Shown here: positions 17,009 through 27,395 of the stretch, in pieces
Numbering within the stretch: the stretch's first letter is position 1
Layout: each line of letters begins with the position of its first letter
NCBI RefSeq assembly: GCF_003663825.1
Contig: NZ_RCCC01000001.1
Location: 2,550,501-2,614,500, forward strand
Direction of reading: 5' to 3'
Length of the DNA: 64,000 bases
DNA from: Acidovorax sp. 106
Lineage (GTDB): Bacteria > Pseudomonadota > Gammaproteobacteria > Burkholderiales > Burkholderiaceae_C
Made by a program: the position numbers and the translations under genes
The notes under the pieces: generated by a model
Database searches by the model: none
The model's input: the letters and a program-made list of their open reading frames with translations, nothing else
Told to the model about the DNA's origin: nothing

Positions 17009-18750
17009 GCCGCAGCGTGCTGTACACCTCCAGCCCCTTGCTGGCCAGCAAGACGCCCGTGTGGCGCAGCAAATTCATCGTGGCCATGATCGGCCTGGGG
17101 TTTGTGGGGCTGGGTGCCCGTGCTGCCTATGTGCAGGTGTTTGGTAACGACTTCTTTCAGCGCCAGGGCGAGGTGCGGTTTGCGCGCACGCTGGAGCTGC
17201 CTGCCAACCGCGGCAAGATCCTGGACCGCAATGGCTTGATCCTGGCCTCCAGCGTGCCTGCAGCCAGCATCTGGGCCATTCCCGAAGACGTGGAGCACGA
17301 CAAGCCCGAGGTGAAGGCCAAGCTCAAGCAGCTGGCCAAGCTGATGGACATGCCGCTCGCTGACCTGCAGGCCAAGCTGGCCGATGAGGACAAGACCTTC
17401 GTCTGGATCAAGCGCCAGCTCGACTGGGACGTGGGCCAGCAGATTGCTGCGCTCGACATCAAGGGCATCTACCAGCGCAAGGAATACAAGCGCCAGTATC
17501 CCGAAGGGGAGGCTGCTGCCCACATCGTTGGCTTCACCAACGTGGAAGACAAGGGGCAAGAGGGCATGGAGCTGGCCTTCAATAGCCAACTGTCTGGCAA
17601 GCCCGGCTCGCGCCGCGTGATCAAAGACCGCCTGGGCCGCGTGGTTGAGGGCGTGGGCGAGACCATTCCGCCCATGGATGGCAAGGACATGCAGCTGTCC
17701 ATCGACAGCAAGGTGCAGTTCTTCGCCTACCAAAAGTTGCGCGACCAAGTGGCCCTGCACAAAGCCAAGGCGGGCAGCGTGGTTGTGATGGACGCCCACA
17801 CGGGCGAATTGCTGGCCTTGGCCAACTACCCCAGCTATGTGCCAGACAAGCGCCAGAACCTGACCGGCGAGCAGCTGCGCAACCGTGCCCTCACCGATGT
17901 GTTCGAGCCCGGCTCGACCATGAAGCCTTTCACGATTGGCTTGGCACTGGAGTCGGGCCGCGTTAAGCCCGAAACGCCGATAGACACCAACCCGGGGCGC
18001 ATCACCATCACGGGCTCCACCATTTCCGATACGCACAACTACGGCCTGCTGACGGTGGAAGGCGTGATCCAAAAATCGAGCAACGTGGGCACCACCAAGA
18101 TCGCCATGCAGATGCCTGCCAAAGAGATGTGGGAAACCTTCTCGGCGGCAGGATTTGGGCAAAAGCCGCAAATCGGCTTTCCCGGCGCGATCAGCGGGCG
18201 CCTTCGCCCCTACAAGACCTGGCGTCCGGTGGAGCAGGCCACCATGTCCTACGGCTACGGGCTGTCGGCCAGCCTGTTCCAGATGGCGCGCTCGTACACC
18301 GTGTTCGCCAACGGCGGCCGTGTGATTCCGGCCACCCTGTTCAAGACCGACGAGCCCGCTGTGGGCGTGCCGGTGTTCTCCGAGCGCACGGCCGATCAGG
18401 TGCGCAAGATGCTGCAAATGGCCGCAGGGCCTGGCGGTACGGGGCAAAAGGCCCAGACCGTCGGCTATTCGGTGGGTGGCAAATCGGGCACGGCCCGCAA
18501 GCAAGTGGGCAAGAGCTACGCTGCGGGCAAATACCGCGCATGGTTCACCGGCATGGCGCCCATCGACAAGCCGCGCATCATCGTGGCCGTGATGCTGGAC
18601 GAGCCCAGTGCCGGCCAGGTGTATGGCGGCCTGGTGGCCGCCCCTGTGTTCAGCGAAGTGGTGCAGCAAACCCTGCGCATGATGGGCGTGCCCCCGGACA
18701 TGGCCGTCAAGCCGCAAATCGTGGCCAACCCTGTGGAGGAGTCGCTGTGA
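17005..18750 (+). CDS. ftsI: Peptidoglycan transpeptidase FtsI (PBP3)
   Basis: Septal class B penicillin-binding protein, 581 residues. A short cytoplasmic tail and one membrane helix (FIVAMIGLGFVGLGARAAYV) come first, then the non-catalytic domain (LPANRGKILDRNGLILA). The transpeptidase domain carries S304-T-M-K307 as the active-site SxxK, S358-S-N360 as SxN and K493-S-G-T496 as KTG. It overlaps ftsL by 4 nt and touches murE by 1 nt. FtsI acts with FtsW, encoded downstream. Confidence 0.97.
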   Translation: MSRSVLYTSSPLLASKTPVWRSKFIVAMIGLGFVGLGARAAYVQVFGNDFFQRQGEVRFARTLELPANRGKILDRNGLILASSVPAASIWAIPEDVEHDKPEVKAKLKQLAKLMDMPLADLQAKLADEDKTFVWIKRQLDWDVGQQIAALDIKGIYQRKEYKRQYPEGEAAAHIVGFTNVEDKGQEGMELAFNSQLSGKPGSRRVIKDRLGRVVEGVGETIPPMDGKDMQLSIDSKVQFFAYQKLRDQVALHKAKAGSVVVMDAHTGELLALANYPSYVPDKRQNLTGEQLRNRALTDVFEPGSTMKPFTIGLALESGRVKPETPIDTNPGRITITGSTISDTHNYGLLTVEGVIQKSSNVGTTKIAMQMPAKEMWETFSAAGFGQKPQIGFPGAISGRLRPYKTWRPVEQATMSYGYGLSASLFQMARSYTVFANGGRVIPATLFKTDEPAVGVPVFSERTADQVRKMLQMAAGPGGTGQKAQTVGYSVGGKSGTARKQVGKSYAAGKYRAWFTGMAPIDKPRIIVAVMLDEPSAGQVYGGLVAAPVFSEVVQQTLRMMGVPPDMAVKPQIVANPVEESL

Positions 18751-20288
18751 TGGCCCCGGCACAGGTTGTGAACCAATTGGCCGATGCCGTGGATTGGCTG
18801 CGCGCGCGCGTCACCGGTACGCTGCAGACCGACAGCCGCTGCGTGGCCCCGGGCGATGGCTTCATCGCCTGGCCTGGCGCCGCCACCGATGGCCGTGCCC
18901 ATGTGGCCGATGCGCTGGCGCGTGGCGCTACGGCCTGCCTGGTGGAGGCCGAGGGTGTGCAGAAATTTGCATTTGCCGCAGGCGCGCCGCTGGTGGCCTT
19001 GCAGGGGCTCAAGGCCGCAACGGGAGAGATCGCATCCCAGTGGTTCCAGCACCCATCGCAAGCCTTGGATGTGTTGGCAGTGACGGGCACCAACGGCAAG
19101 ACCAGCACCACCTGGTGGTTGGCTGAAGCCTTGAATTTGCTATCAAAAAATGAGCTTCTTGCGCACGCTGGTTGTGCTGTAGTTGGCACTTTGGGTGTGG
19201 GTGTGCCCCCCGCGCTGCAGTCCACGGGCATGACCACGCCTGACCCGGTGCGCCTGCACCGAGCCTTCCGCCAGTTTGCCGACCAGGGCCTGGGGGCGTG
19301 CGCCATCGAGGCCTCTTCCATCGGCCTGGCCGAGCACCGCTTGGCGGGCACACAGATCCGCGTAGGCGTGTTCACCAACTTCACGCAAGACCACCTCGAC
19401 TACCACGGCAGCATGGCCGACTACTGGCTGGCCAAGCGTGCGCTGTTTGCGTGGCCCGGCCTGCGCACGGCGGTGATCAATATCGACGACCCTGCGGGCG
19501 CCGCCCTGCATGCCGAGCTGGTGCAGCGCGGTGACGGGGCAGCCGATGGCGCCGCATTGGACCTGTGGACGGTGTCTGCCACCGGCCCTGCTCGCATTGC
19601 TGCTCGCAACATTGCAGCGGCCGAAGCGGGCTTGCAATGGCTGGTGGTCGAGGGCGCTGAGCAGCACCTGCTGCAATCCCGAGTGGTGGGGCACTACAAC
19701 GTGCTCAACTTGCTGGGCGTGGTGGCCACCCTGCGCAGCCTGGGTGTGCCGTTGCAAAGCGCTGTGCAGGCCTGCTCGCAACTGCAGCCCGTGCCCGGCC
19801 GCATGGAGCAACTGGCGTGGCCCGCGCAACCCTTGGTGGCTGTGGACTACGCCCACACGCCCGACGCCCTCGAAAAAGCCCTGCAAGCCTTGCGCCCCCT
19901 GGCGCAGCAGCGCGGCGGGCAACTGTGGTGCGTGTTTGGCTGTGGAGGTGACCGTGACGCCACCAAGCGCCCCCTGATGGGTGCCGTGGCCCAGCAGCAG
20001 GCCGACTGGGTGGTGGCCACCAGCGACAACCCCCGCAGCGAAGACCCCGCCCACATCCTGCACCAAATCTTGCAGGGCACCATTGCCGGTGACACCGTGC
20101 GTGTGCAGCCCGACCGCGCTGCCGCCATTGCCCTGGCGCTGGCCGAGGCCGACCCTGCCGATGTGGTGCTGATTGCGGGCAAGGGGCACGAGGATTACCA
20201 AGAGGTGGCAGGTGTGCGCCGCCCGTTTTCAGACATGGCCCAGGCGCGCGCAGCGCTGCAAGCCCGAGGAGGCCGCACATGGGCATGA
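18750..20288 (+). CDS. murE: UDP-MurNAc-tripeptide synthetase MurE
   Basis: Cytoplasmic ligase that adds meso-diaminopimelate to UDP-MurNAc-L-Ala-D-Glu; 512 residues. The ATP motif is T112-GTNGKTSTT. The family motif DNPRSEDP, which selects diaminopimelate, is present (ATSDNPRSEDPAHIL). VVDYAHTPDALEKAL is also diagnostic. Shortly after the ATP motif, residues near 130-145 (LNLLSKNELLAHAGCAV) come from a dispersed-repeat copy and form an insert compared with the usual loop. The start overlaps the ftsI stop (TGATG). Confidence 0.97.
   Translation: MAPAQVVNQLADAVDWLRARVTGTLQTDSRCVAPGDGFIAWPGAATDGRAHVADALARGATACLVEAEGVQKFAFAAGAPLVALQGLKAATGEIASQWFQHPSQALDVLAVTGTNGKTSTTWWLAEALNLLSKNELLAHAGCAVVGTLGVGVPPALQSTGMTTPDPVRLHRAFRQFADQGLGACAIEASSIGLAEHRLAGTQIRVGVFTNFTQDHLDYHGSMADYWLAKRALFAWPGLRTAVINIDDPAGAALHAELVQRGDGAADGAALDLWTVSATGPARIAARNIAAAEAGLQWLVVEGAEQHLLQSRVVGHYNVLNLLGVVATLRSLGVPLQSAVQACSQLQPVPGRMEQLAWPAQPLVAVDYAHTPDALEKALQALRPLAQQRGGQLWCVFGCGGDRDATKRPLMGAVAQQQADWVVATSDNPRSEDPAHILHQILQGTIAGDTVRVQPDRAAAIALALAEADPADVVLIAGKGHEDYQEVAGVRRPFSDMAQARAALQARGGRTWA
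19138..19185 (+). repeat. Dispersed palindromic repeat, copy C (inside murE)
   Basis: TGCTATCAAAAAATGAGCTT, CTTGCGCACGCT, then GTGCTGTAGTTGGC. It is diverged at the right arm and read in frame through a surface loop after the P-loop. Confidence 0.7.
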
Positions 20289-21706
20289 TGACCCTGCAAC
20301 ACGCGCTGGGCCTGGTGCGCCAGCGCATCCCCAGCGCTCAACTGGTGGGCGACGGTGCCACGCCCCTGGCGCGTGTGCACACCGACACCCGCACCCTGCA
20401 ACCCGGCGATCTGTTTGTAGCCCTCAAGGGCGAGCGTTTTGACGCCCATGCTTTTTTGCCGCAGGCCCAGGCCAGGGGCGCTGCAGCGGCCGTGGCGCAG
20501 GGCGGTCTGGCGGCTGCAGGCTTGCCTGGCCTGGAAGTGCCTGACAGCCTGGCCGCGCTGGGTGCCCTGGCGGCAGGCTGGCGTGCCCAGTTTGAGATGC
20601 CCCTGATCGGCGTGACCGGTAGCAATGGCAAGACCACCGTCACGCAGATGATTGCCTCCATCTTGCGGGCCTGGAAGGGTGACGCCGCGTTTGCCACGCA
20701 GGGCAACTTCAACAACGACATCGGTGTGCCGCTGATGCTGCTGCGCCTCACGGCCGCGCACGAGGCCGCCGTGATCGAGCTGGGCATGAATCACCCCGGC
20801 GAAATCGCTACGCTGGCCGCCATGGCCCACCCCACGGTGGCCCTGGTCAATAACGCCCAGCGCGAGCACCTGGAATTCATGCACACCGTGCAGGCTGTGG
20901 CAGAGGAAAACGGCTCGGTCATCAGTGCCTTGCCACCTAACGGCGTGGCCGTGTTCCCCGCTGCGGACACCTACACGCCGCTGTGGCAGCGTCTGGCAGA
21001 GGGGCGCCGCTGCGTCACCTTTGGCGAGGGCGGCGATGTGTGCTGCACCTCGGCCCATTGGGAGCAAGGCGGCTGGACGGTGGCGCTCGGCACCCCCGCA
21101 GGCTCTGCCCAGTGCCGCCTGCACATTGCCGGTCGCCACAACGTGACCAATGCCCTGGCCGCCACCGCCTGTGCGTTGGCTGCGGGTGTGCCGTTGCAGG
21201 CCGTGGTGCAAGGGTTGCAAGCCTTCGTGCCTGTCAAGGGCCGTTCGCGGGCCTTCGCTATCACGCTGGCGGGGCGGGACATCACGGTGGTGGACGACAG
21301 CTACAACGCCAACCCTGACTCCATGCGCGCCGCCATCGATGTCCTGGCTGATTTGCCAGCGCCCCGGTTGCTGGTGATGGGCGACATGGGCGAGGTGGGC
21401 AACCAGGGCCCGGCCTTCCACGAGGAAGCGGGTGAGCACGCGCGCCGTGCGGGCATTGACCACATTTACACGCTGGGGGCCTTGTCGGCCCACGCTGCGG
21501 CCGCTTGCGGCCCTGCGGCCCGGCATTTTGACAACATGGCATCGCTGCTGGCAGCGGTGCACGGCGTGCTGCCCCAGGTGGGCAGCGTGCTGGTAAAGGG
21601 ATCTCGGTTCATGAAGATGGAGCAGGTGGTGGAGGCTTTGGCCGCCGCCGCGCAAACACAACCCCACAAGCCCGCGCAAGCCGCCCCTGCAGGAGGTGCG
21701 CAGTGA
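20279..21706 (+). CDS. murF: UDP-MurNAc-pentapeptide ligase MurF
   Basis: Adds D-Ala-D-Ala to the UDP-MurNAc-tripeptide; 475 residues if it starts at 20279. ATGs at 20285 and 20288 are alternatives, and 20285 overlaps the murE stop as ATGA. Conserved features are the substrate-binding [20 protein letters not shown], the ATP motif [15 protein letters not shown], the FNNDIGVPL loop, and [28 protein letters not shown] is a family signature. The C-terminal 20 residues are Pro/Ala-rich. Confidence 0.97.
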   Translation: MGMMTLQHALGLVRQRIPSAQLVGDGATPLARVHTDTRTLQPGDLFVALKGERFDAHAFLPQAQARGAAAAVAQGGLAAAGLPGLEVPDSLAALGALAAGWRAQFEMPLIGVTGSNGKTTVTQMIASILRAWKGDAAFATQGNFNNDIGVPLMLLRLTAAHEAAVIELGMNHPGEIATLAAMAHPTVALVNNAQREHLEFMHTVQAVAEENGSVISALPPNGVAVFPAADTYTPLWQRLAEGRRCVTFGEGGDVCCTSAHWEQGGWTVALGTPAGSAQCRLHIAGRHNVTNALAATACALAAGVPLQAVVQGLQAFVPVKGRSRAFAITLAGRDITVVDDSYNANPDSMRAAIDVLADLPAPRLLVMGDMGEVGNQGPAFHEEAGEHARRAGIDHIYTLGALSAHAAAACGPAARHFDNMASLLAAVHGVLPQVGSVLVKGSRFMKMEQVVEALAAAAQTQPHKPAQAAPAGGAQ

Positions 21707-21749
21707 ACCCGCTGGCCATGAACCTGTCTGCCGCTCTGGGAGGTGCCGC

Positions 21750-22928
21750 ATGCTGCTGATGCTGTCGCAATGGCTGCAAGGCCTGTCGCCCGAGTTCGGC
21801 TTTTTCCGCGTCTTCCAGTACCTCACCTTCCGCGCGGTGATGGCGGCCATGACGGCGCTGTTGATCGGGCTGGTGGCTGGGCCTAAGGTGATCCGTGTGC
21901 TCACGGCCCTCAAGATCGGCCAGCCCATCCGGGGCTACGGCATGCAGTCGCATCTGTCCAAAAGCGGCACGCCCACCATGGGCGGGGTGCTGATTCTGCT
22001 GTCGATCGCCATCTCCACCTTGCTGTGGTTTGACCTGTCCAACCGCTTTGTGTGGATCGTGCTCATCGTGACCTTGGGCTTTGGTGCCATTGGCTGGGCC
22101 GATGACTGGCGCAAGGTGGTCAACAAAGACCCTGAAGGCATGCGTTCGCGCGAGAAGTACTTGTGGCAATCCGTCATCGGGCTGGTGGCGGCGCTGTACC
22201 TGGCGTTCAGCATTTCGGAGAGCTCCAACGCCAAGGTATTCGAGTTGTTCGTGAGTTGGGTGCAGTCCGGCTTCTCGCTGGATTTGCCGCCCAAGGCTGG
22301 CCTGCAGTTGCCGTTCTTCAAAGAGGTGAGCTACCCGCTGGGCGTGCTCGGCTTTGTCATCCTCACCTACCTCGTCATCGTGGGCTCCAGCAACGCCGTC
22401 AACCTGACGGACGGGCTCGATGGCCTGGCCATCATGCCGGTGGTGATGGTGGGCTCGGCCCTGGGCGTGTTCGCCTATGTGACGGGCAGCTCGGTGTACT
22501 CCAAGTACCTGTTCTTTCCGCACATTCCTGGCTCAGGCGAGTTGATGATTTTTTGCGCTGCCATGGCAGGTGCTGGCCTGGCCTTTCTGTGGTTCAACGC
22601 GCACCCTGCGCAGGTGTTCATGGGCGATGTGGGCGCGCTGGCCCTGGGCGGTGCGCTGGGCACCATTGCTGTGATCGTGCGCCAGGAGATCGTGCTGGCC
22701 ATCATGGGCGGCATCTTCGTGGTGGAAGCCCTGTCGGTGATGCTGCAAGTGGCCTGGTTCAAGTACACCAAAAAGCGCTACGGCGAAGGCCGTCGCCTGC
22801 TCAAGATGGCACCGCTGCACCACCACTTTGAAAAGAGCGGTTGGAAGGAAACGCAGGTGGTTATCCGTTTCTGGATCGTCACCATGCTGCTGTGCCTGAT
22901 CGGCCTGTCTACGCTGAAACTGCGATGA
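21750..22928 (+). CDS. mraY: Phospho-MurNAc-pentapeptide transferase MraY
   Basis: Integral membrane enzyme that makes lipid I from UDP-MurNAc-pentapeptide and undecaprenyl phosphate; 392 residues and about ten hydrophobic segments. Catalytic landmarks are [10 protein letters not shown], the DD motif in [27 protein letters not shown], and the HHHFEKSGW motif near the C-terminus. The ATG at 21750 follows a GGGAGG ribosome-binding site. The 43-bp gap after murF is the only real gap between murE and ftsQ. The stop overlaps murD. Confidence 0.97.
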   Translation: MLLMLSQWLQGLSPEFGFFRVFQYLTFRAVMAAMTALLIGLVAGPKVIRVLTALKIGQPIRGYGMQSHLSKSGTPTMGGVLILLSIAISTLLWFDLSNRFVWIVLIVTLGFGAIGWADDWRKVVNKDPEGMRSREKYLWQSVIGLVAALYLAFSISESSNAKVFELFVSWVQSGFSLDLPPKAGLQLPFFKEVSYPLGVLGFVILTYLVIVGSSNAVNLTDGLDGLAIMPVVMVGSALGVFAYVTGSSVYSKYLFFPHIPGSGELMIFCAAMAGAGLAFLWFNAHPAQVFMGDVGALALGGALGTIAVIVRQEIVLAIMGGIFVVEALSVMLQVAWFKYTKKRYGEGRRLLKMAPLHHHFEKSGWKETQVVIRFWIVTMLLCLIGLSTLKLR

Positions 22929-25048
22929 ACCCGCACGACGAAACCCCTCTGCCCCACGGCGCTGACGCGCCGGGCTTTGATGCGTCGGGCGCCGTGGCGC
23001 CCGATGCTGCAGAGTCGGCTGGCTTGGCTGCCGAGAGTTTGCAGTCCATGGCGCAGGACGGCGTCTATGCCGGGGCATGGCAGGAGTTGCAAGCACAGGT
23101 GCCGGAGCATTCCGTGGTTGAGCCTGCAGAGTTCATCCAATCCGTTGATCCCGCACAGCCTGCGCAAGATGTGGTTACCGACGGTCTTGGGGATACCCAG
23201 GCTGGGGACTCGCAGACCCCGGTCGATGGTGCTATCGCTGAGGTCGCGCTGGAGGATGGCGCATCCGAATTCCCTGCGGAGCCCGCACTGCTGCTCGAAG
23301 GGGCCGTACCGGCCGAGCCTGCCAGCCCCGCTGTGCTCGACAACTACGTGGCGCCCACCATCTCGGCGGCCAAGGCGGCAGCCGACTTTGTGGCCCAGAT
23401 TTTTGCTGAAGTGCGTGCCAGTGACGAGCCCGAAGCTGCCCCCCTGTCCATCGCAGAGGTGGCGCCTGCGACCGACGCCTTCGAGGCCTCCGATGCCGCG
23501 CAGGAACCCCAAGGCCGTCCGGGCGAGGGTATGGTGCCCCTGCAAGACAAGAACGTGTTGGTGCTGGGACTGGGTGCCTCTGGCCTGGCCATGGCACGCT
23601 GGTGCGTGCGTTGCGGCGCCCAGGTCACGGTGGCCGACACGCGCGAGGCACCGCCCCAGTTGGCCCAGCTGCAGCAAGAGCTGCCCGGCGTGCGCTTTGT
23701 GGCCGGGGCTTTCGATGCCTCGCTGGTCGATGGCCAGGGTCTGCACGCGGTGTACCGCTCTCCGGGCCTGAGTCCTGCCACCTTTGCGTCGGTGTTCCAG
23801 GCCGCCAAGGCCATTGGCCTGGTCACAGGCAGCGAGCTGTCTTTGTACGCCGCAGCACTGGCCTACCTGCGTAGCCAGCATGCCTACGCACCGTGTGTGT
23901 TGGCCATCACCGGCACCAACGGCAAGACCACGGTGACGTCGCTCACCGGGCAACTGGTGGTGCGGGCGGGCAAGACCGTGGCTGTGGCGGGCAACATCGG
24001 CCCCACGCTGCTGGACACGCTGGCCGGGCACATCGATGCGGGCACCCTGCCCGAGGTGTGGGTGCTGGAGCTGTCCAGCTTCCAGCTGGACGACGTGGCC
24101 GGGTTTGAACCCACGGCCGCTACGGTGCTGAACATCACCCAAGACCACTTGGACTGGCATGGCGACATCCATGCCTACGCCTCTGCCAAGGCGCGAATTT
24201 TTGGCCAGACCGGCCTGATGGTGCTCAACCGCGAAGACGCCGAGGTGATGCAGATGCTGCCGCCGCCTGTGCGCGTCAAGCTGCAAAAGCCGCAGCATCG
24301 CGAGCACCTCACCTTCGGTGCCGACATGCCGCGCCGCCCCGGCGATTTCGGCATGGAAATCGTCAGCGGCATGCCCTGGCTGGTGCGCGCGCTAGAGGCC
24401 GATGAAACCCGCAAACGCAGCCGCAGCGAAGCTGAGGAAGAGCTGCACATCCAGCGCTTGATGCCTGCCGATGCCTTGCGCATTCGCGGCCGCCACAACG
24501 CCACCAACGCGCTGGCCGCTCTGGCACTGGCATCTGCGGCGGGTTGCCCCCTGGCGCCTATGCTGTACGGTCTGCGCGAGTACCGGGGCGAACCCCACCG
24601 CGTCGAACCCGTGGCGCTGGTGAATGGCGTGGAGTATTTTGACGACAGCAAGGGCACGAACGTGGGTGCCACCGTGGCCGCCCTGACGGGCCTGGGTGCC
24701 GACCGCCGCATCGTGCTCATCCTGGGCGGGGTGGGCAAGGGGCAGGACTTTTCTCCGCTGACCACCCCCGTGGCCCGGTATGCGCGCGCCGTGGTGCTGA
24801 TCGGGCGCGATGCGCCGCTGATTCGCGCAGCGCTGGCCGATGCCGGTGTGGCACTGATCGACGCGGCAGACCTGCCGCAGGCGGTGGATATGGCCACACA
24901 GCGCGCCCATGCGGGCGATGCGGTGCTGATGTCGCCCGCTTGCGCCAGCTTTGACATGTTCAAAGACTACGAACACCGTGCCCATGTGTTTTGCGACGCC
25001 GTGCGCGCCCTGGCGCAAGACGCCGGCCAATCTGTGGAGGGCGTGTGA
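22925..25048 (+). CDS. murD: UDP-MurNAc-L-Ala:D-Glu ligase MurD with long N-terminal extension
   Basis: Adds D-glutamate to UDP-MurNAc-L-Ala. The MurD fold begins at about residue 205 ([20 protein letters not shown]), with the ATP motif GTNGKT at 330-335, [19 protein letters not shown] and [16 protein letters not shown]. Residues 1-202 are an acidic Ala/Pro/Glu-rich stretch with no domain I recognise. The usual MurD has 440-500 residues; this has 707. The start at 22925 is supported by the ATGA overlap with mraY and by 606 nt without a stop. An internal ATG at 23531 would give a 505-residue enzyme, but would leave a 600-bp hole in a tightly packed operon. Confidence 0.93.
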   Translation: MNPHDETPLPHGADAPGFDASGAVAPDAAESAGLAAESLQSMAQDGVYAGAWQELQAQVPEHSVVEPAEFIQSVDPAQPAQDVVTDGLGDTQAGDSQTPVDGAIAEVALEDGASEFPAEPALLLEGAVPAEPASPAVLDNYVAPTISAAKAAADFVAQIFAEVRASDEPEAAPLSIAEVAPATDAFEASDAAQEPQGRPGEGMVPLQDKNVLVLGLGASGLAMARWCVRCGAQVTVADTREAPPQLAQLQQELPGVRFVAGAFDASLVDGQGLHAVYRSPGLSPATFASVFQAAKAIGLVTGSELSLYAAALAYLRSQHAYAPCVLAITGTNGKTTVTSLTGQLVVRAGKTVAVAGNIGPTLLDTLAGHIDAGTLPEVWVLELSSFQLDDVAGFEPTAATVLNITQDHLDWHGDIHAYASAKARIFGQTGLMVLNREDAEVMQMLPPPVRVKLQKPQHREHLTFGADMPRRPGDFGMEIVSGMPWLVRALEADETRKRSRSEAEEELHIQRLMPADALRIRGRHNATNALAALALASAAGCPLAPMLYGLREYRGEPHRVEPVALVNGVEYFDDSKGTNVGATVAALTGLGADRRIVLILGGVGKGQDFSPLTTPVARYARAVVLIGRDAPLIRAALADAGVALIDAADLPQAVDMATQRAHAGDAVLMSPACASFDMFKDYEHRAHVFCDAVRALAQDAGQSVEGV

Positions 25049-26334
25049 TGTCCCCAGCAGGCAGCACCCCAGAGCGCAGCACCGGCTGGTTGCCGCGCAT
25101 GAAGGGCTGGTTTGGCAGCCTGTCTGACAAGGCGGCAGACGTGTTGCCCGTGCGCGTGGGCGGCACCGAGTACCGGCAGTCCACCACCACCCCAGCCAGC
25201 GTGCTGGGCTTTGACCAGGCCTTGTTGGGCGTTGTGGTGGCGTTGCTGGCCTGGGGGCTGGTGATGGTGTATTCGGCATCGATTGCGTTGCCCGACAACC
25301 CGCGCTTTGCCAACTATGCGCCCACCCACTTTCTCACCCGGCACATGATGTACCTGGTGTTTGGCTTTGTGGCGGCGCTGCTGGCCTTCCAGGTGCCCAT
25401 GAAGCTGTGGGAGCGTGTGGCGCCCTGGCTGTTTGTGGGCTCGCTCTTGTTGTTGATTGCGGTGCTCATCCCCGGGGTGGGCAAGGTCGTCAACGGGGCG
25501 CGCCGCTGGCTGTCCATTGGTCCCATTGGCTTTCAACCGTCTGAGGTCGCGAAGCTTGCCGTGCTGATCTATGCCGCCGACTACATGGTGCGCAAGATGG
25601 AGGTCAAAGAGCGCTTCTTCCGCGCCGTGCTGCCCATGGGTGCAGCCGTGGCCATCGTGGGGGTGCTGCTGCTGGCCGAGCCCGACATGGGCGCCTTCAT
25701 GGTGGTGGCCGTGATCGCCATGGGCATTTTGTTTTTGGGCGGCGTCAATGCCCGCATGTTCTTCCTGATTGCGGGCGTGCTGGTGGGGGCGTTCGCCCTG
25801 ATGATCGCCAGCTCGCCCTGGCGCCGTGAGCGCGTGTTTGCCTACCTGGACCCGTTCAGCGAGCAGCATGCCCTGGGCAAGGGCTACCAGTTGTCGCACT
25901 CGCTGATCGCCATCGGGCGCGGCGAGATTTTTGGCGTGGGGCTGGGCGGCAGCGTCGAAAAGCTGCACTGGCTGCCCGAGGCGCATACCGACTTTTTGCT
26001 GGCCGTGATTGGCGAGGAGTTTGGCCTCTTGGGCGTGGTCACGCTCATCATTCTGTTTCTATGGATGACGCGCCGCATCATGCACATCGGCCGCCAGGCC
26101 ATCGCGCTGGACCGTGTATTTGCCGGGCTGGTCGCTCAAGGTGTCGCAATCTGGATCGGTTTTCAGGCCTTCATCAACATGGGCGTGAATCTGGGCGCCT
26201 TGCCCACCAAAGGCCTGACGCTGCCGCTGATGAGCTTTGGCGGATCGGCCATCTTGATGAACCTTGTGGCTTTGGCGATCGTGCTGCGCGTGGACTATGA
26301 AAACAAGCACCTCATGCGCGGGGGCCGGATATGA
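25048..26334 (+). CDS. ftsW: Septal peptidoglycan glycosyltransferase FtsW
   Basis: SEDS-family polymerase that works with FtsI at the septum; 428 residues, multiple membrane segments. The N-terminal 50 residues are cytoplasmic. Motifs include [13 protein letters not shown], the catalytic-loop region with [28 protein letters not shown] and the C-terminal [13 protein letters not shown]. The start overlaps the murD stop by one base (TGATG), and the stop overlaps murG. Confidence 0.96.
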   Translation: MSPAGSTPERSTGWLPRMKGWFGSLSDKAADVLPVRVGGTEYRQSTTTPASVLGFDQALLGVVVALLAWGLVMVYSASIALPDNPRFANYAPTHFLTRHMMYLVFGFVAALLAFQVPMKLWERVAPWLFVGSLLLLIAVLIPGVGKVVNGARRWLSIGPIGFQPSEVAKLAVLIYAADYMVRKMEVKERFFRAVLPMGAAVAIVGVLLLAEPDMGAFMVVAVIAMGILFLGGVNARMFFLIAGVLVGAFALMIASSPWRRERVFAYLDPFSEQHALGKGYQLSHSLIAIGRGEIFGVGLGGSVEKLHWLPEAHTDFLLAVIGEEFGLLGVVTLIILFLWMTRRIMHIGRQAIALDRVFAGLVAQGVAIWIGFQAFINMGVNLGALPTKGLTLPLMSFGGSAILMNLVALAIVLRVDYENKHLMRGGRI

Positions 26335-27395
26335 AACCGAAAACCGCACTCATCATGGCGGGCGGCACTGGCGGCCATATCTTCCCTGGCTTGGCCGTGG
26401 CCGAAGAGCTGCGCGCGCGCGGCTGGCGCGTGCACTGGCTGGGCGCCCCGGGCAGCATGGAGTCGCGCATCGTGCCGCCGCACGGGTTTGCGCTGGAGCT
26501 GATTGACTTTTCAGGCGTGCGTGGCAAGGGTTTGGTCACGCTGGCTTTGCTGCCGCTGCGCCTGCTGCGCGCCTTTTGGCAGGCGCTGCAGGTGGTGCGC
26601 CGCGTTCAGCCCGATGTGGTCGTGGGCCTGGGCGGCTACATCACCTTCCCGGGCGGAATGATGGGCGTGCTGTGTGGCAAGCCGCTGGTGCTGCACGAGC
26701 AGAACTCGGTGGCAGGCATGGCCAACAAGGTGTTAGCCGGCGTGGCCGACCGGGTGTTCACCGCGTTCCCGAATGTCTTCAAAAAGGCCCAGTGGGTGGG
26801 CAACCCGCTGCGGGCGGCTTTCACCCGCCAGGCTGCGCCTGCCGAGCGTTTTGCGGGCCGCACCGGCCCCCTGCGCCTGCTGGTGGTGGGCGGCAGCCTG
26901 GGCGCGCGGGCGCTCAACGAGATCGTGCCCCAGGCCCTGGCTTTGATCCCCTCAGAGCAGCGCCCCGTGGTCACCCACCAAAGCGGCGCCACGCAGATCG
27001 ACGCCTTGCGCGCCCACTACGAGGCCGCAGGCGTGCAGGCCGAATGCACGCCCTTCATCGAAGACACGGCCAGTGCCTTCGCTGAGGCAGACATCATCGT
27101 CTGCCGAGCCGGTGCCAGCACCGTGACCGAGATCGCCGCCGTGGGGGCTGCTGCAGTGTTCGTGCCGTTTCCTTCGGCGGTGGACGACCACCAGACCACC
27201 AACGCCCAGTTTCTGGTGAGCGCGGGCGGTGGCTGGCTGGTGCCACAAAGCGATTTGACCCCCGAGGGTTTGGCCAAGATGCTATTAAATTCAGAGCGCC
27301 TAGCGCTGGTAGAGATTGCCGAGAAGGCCAAAAACATGCAAAAAATCAATGCCACCCGTGAAGTGGTGGCCGCGTGCGAGGAATTAACGCAATGA
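26331..27395 (+). CDS. murG: GlcNAc transferase MurG
   Basis: Peripheral membrane glycosyltransferase that converts lipid I to lipid II; 354 residues. The N-terminal [16 protein letters not shown] is the first G loop. [33 protein letters not shown] and [15 protein letters not shown] are conserved, and [16 protein letters not shown] closes the donor site. The C-terminal helix region ([17 protein letters not shown]) is partly encoded by a shortened dispersed repeat. It overlaps ftsW and murC. Confidence 0.97.
   Translation: MKPKTALIMAGGTGGHIFPGLAVAEELRARGWRVHWLGAPGSMESRIVPPHGFALELIDFSGVRGKGLVTLALLPLRLLRAFWQALQVVRRVQPDVVVGLGGYITFPGGMMGVLCGKPLVLHEQNSVAGMANKVLAGVADRVFTAFPNVFKKAQWVGNPLRAAFTRQAAPAERFAGRTGPLRLLVVGGSLGARALNEIVPQALALIPSEQRPVVTHQSGATQIDALRAHYEAAGVQAECTPFIEDTASAFAEADIIVCRAGASTVTEIAAVGAAAVFVPFPSAVDDHQTTNAQFLVSAGGGWLVPQSDLTPEGLAKMLLNSERLALVEIAEKAKNMQKINATREVVAACEELTQ
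27279..27320 (+). repeat. Dispersed palindromic repeat, copy D (inside murG)
   Basis: GCTATTAAATTCAGAGCG followed by CCTAGCGCTGGTAGAG. This is a shortened, diverged copy that keeps the GCTATNAAA end and the AGCGCT core. It is the weakest of the ten. Confidence 0.5.
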
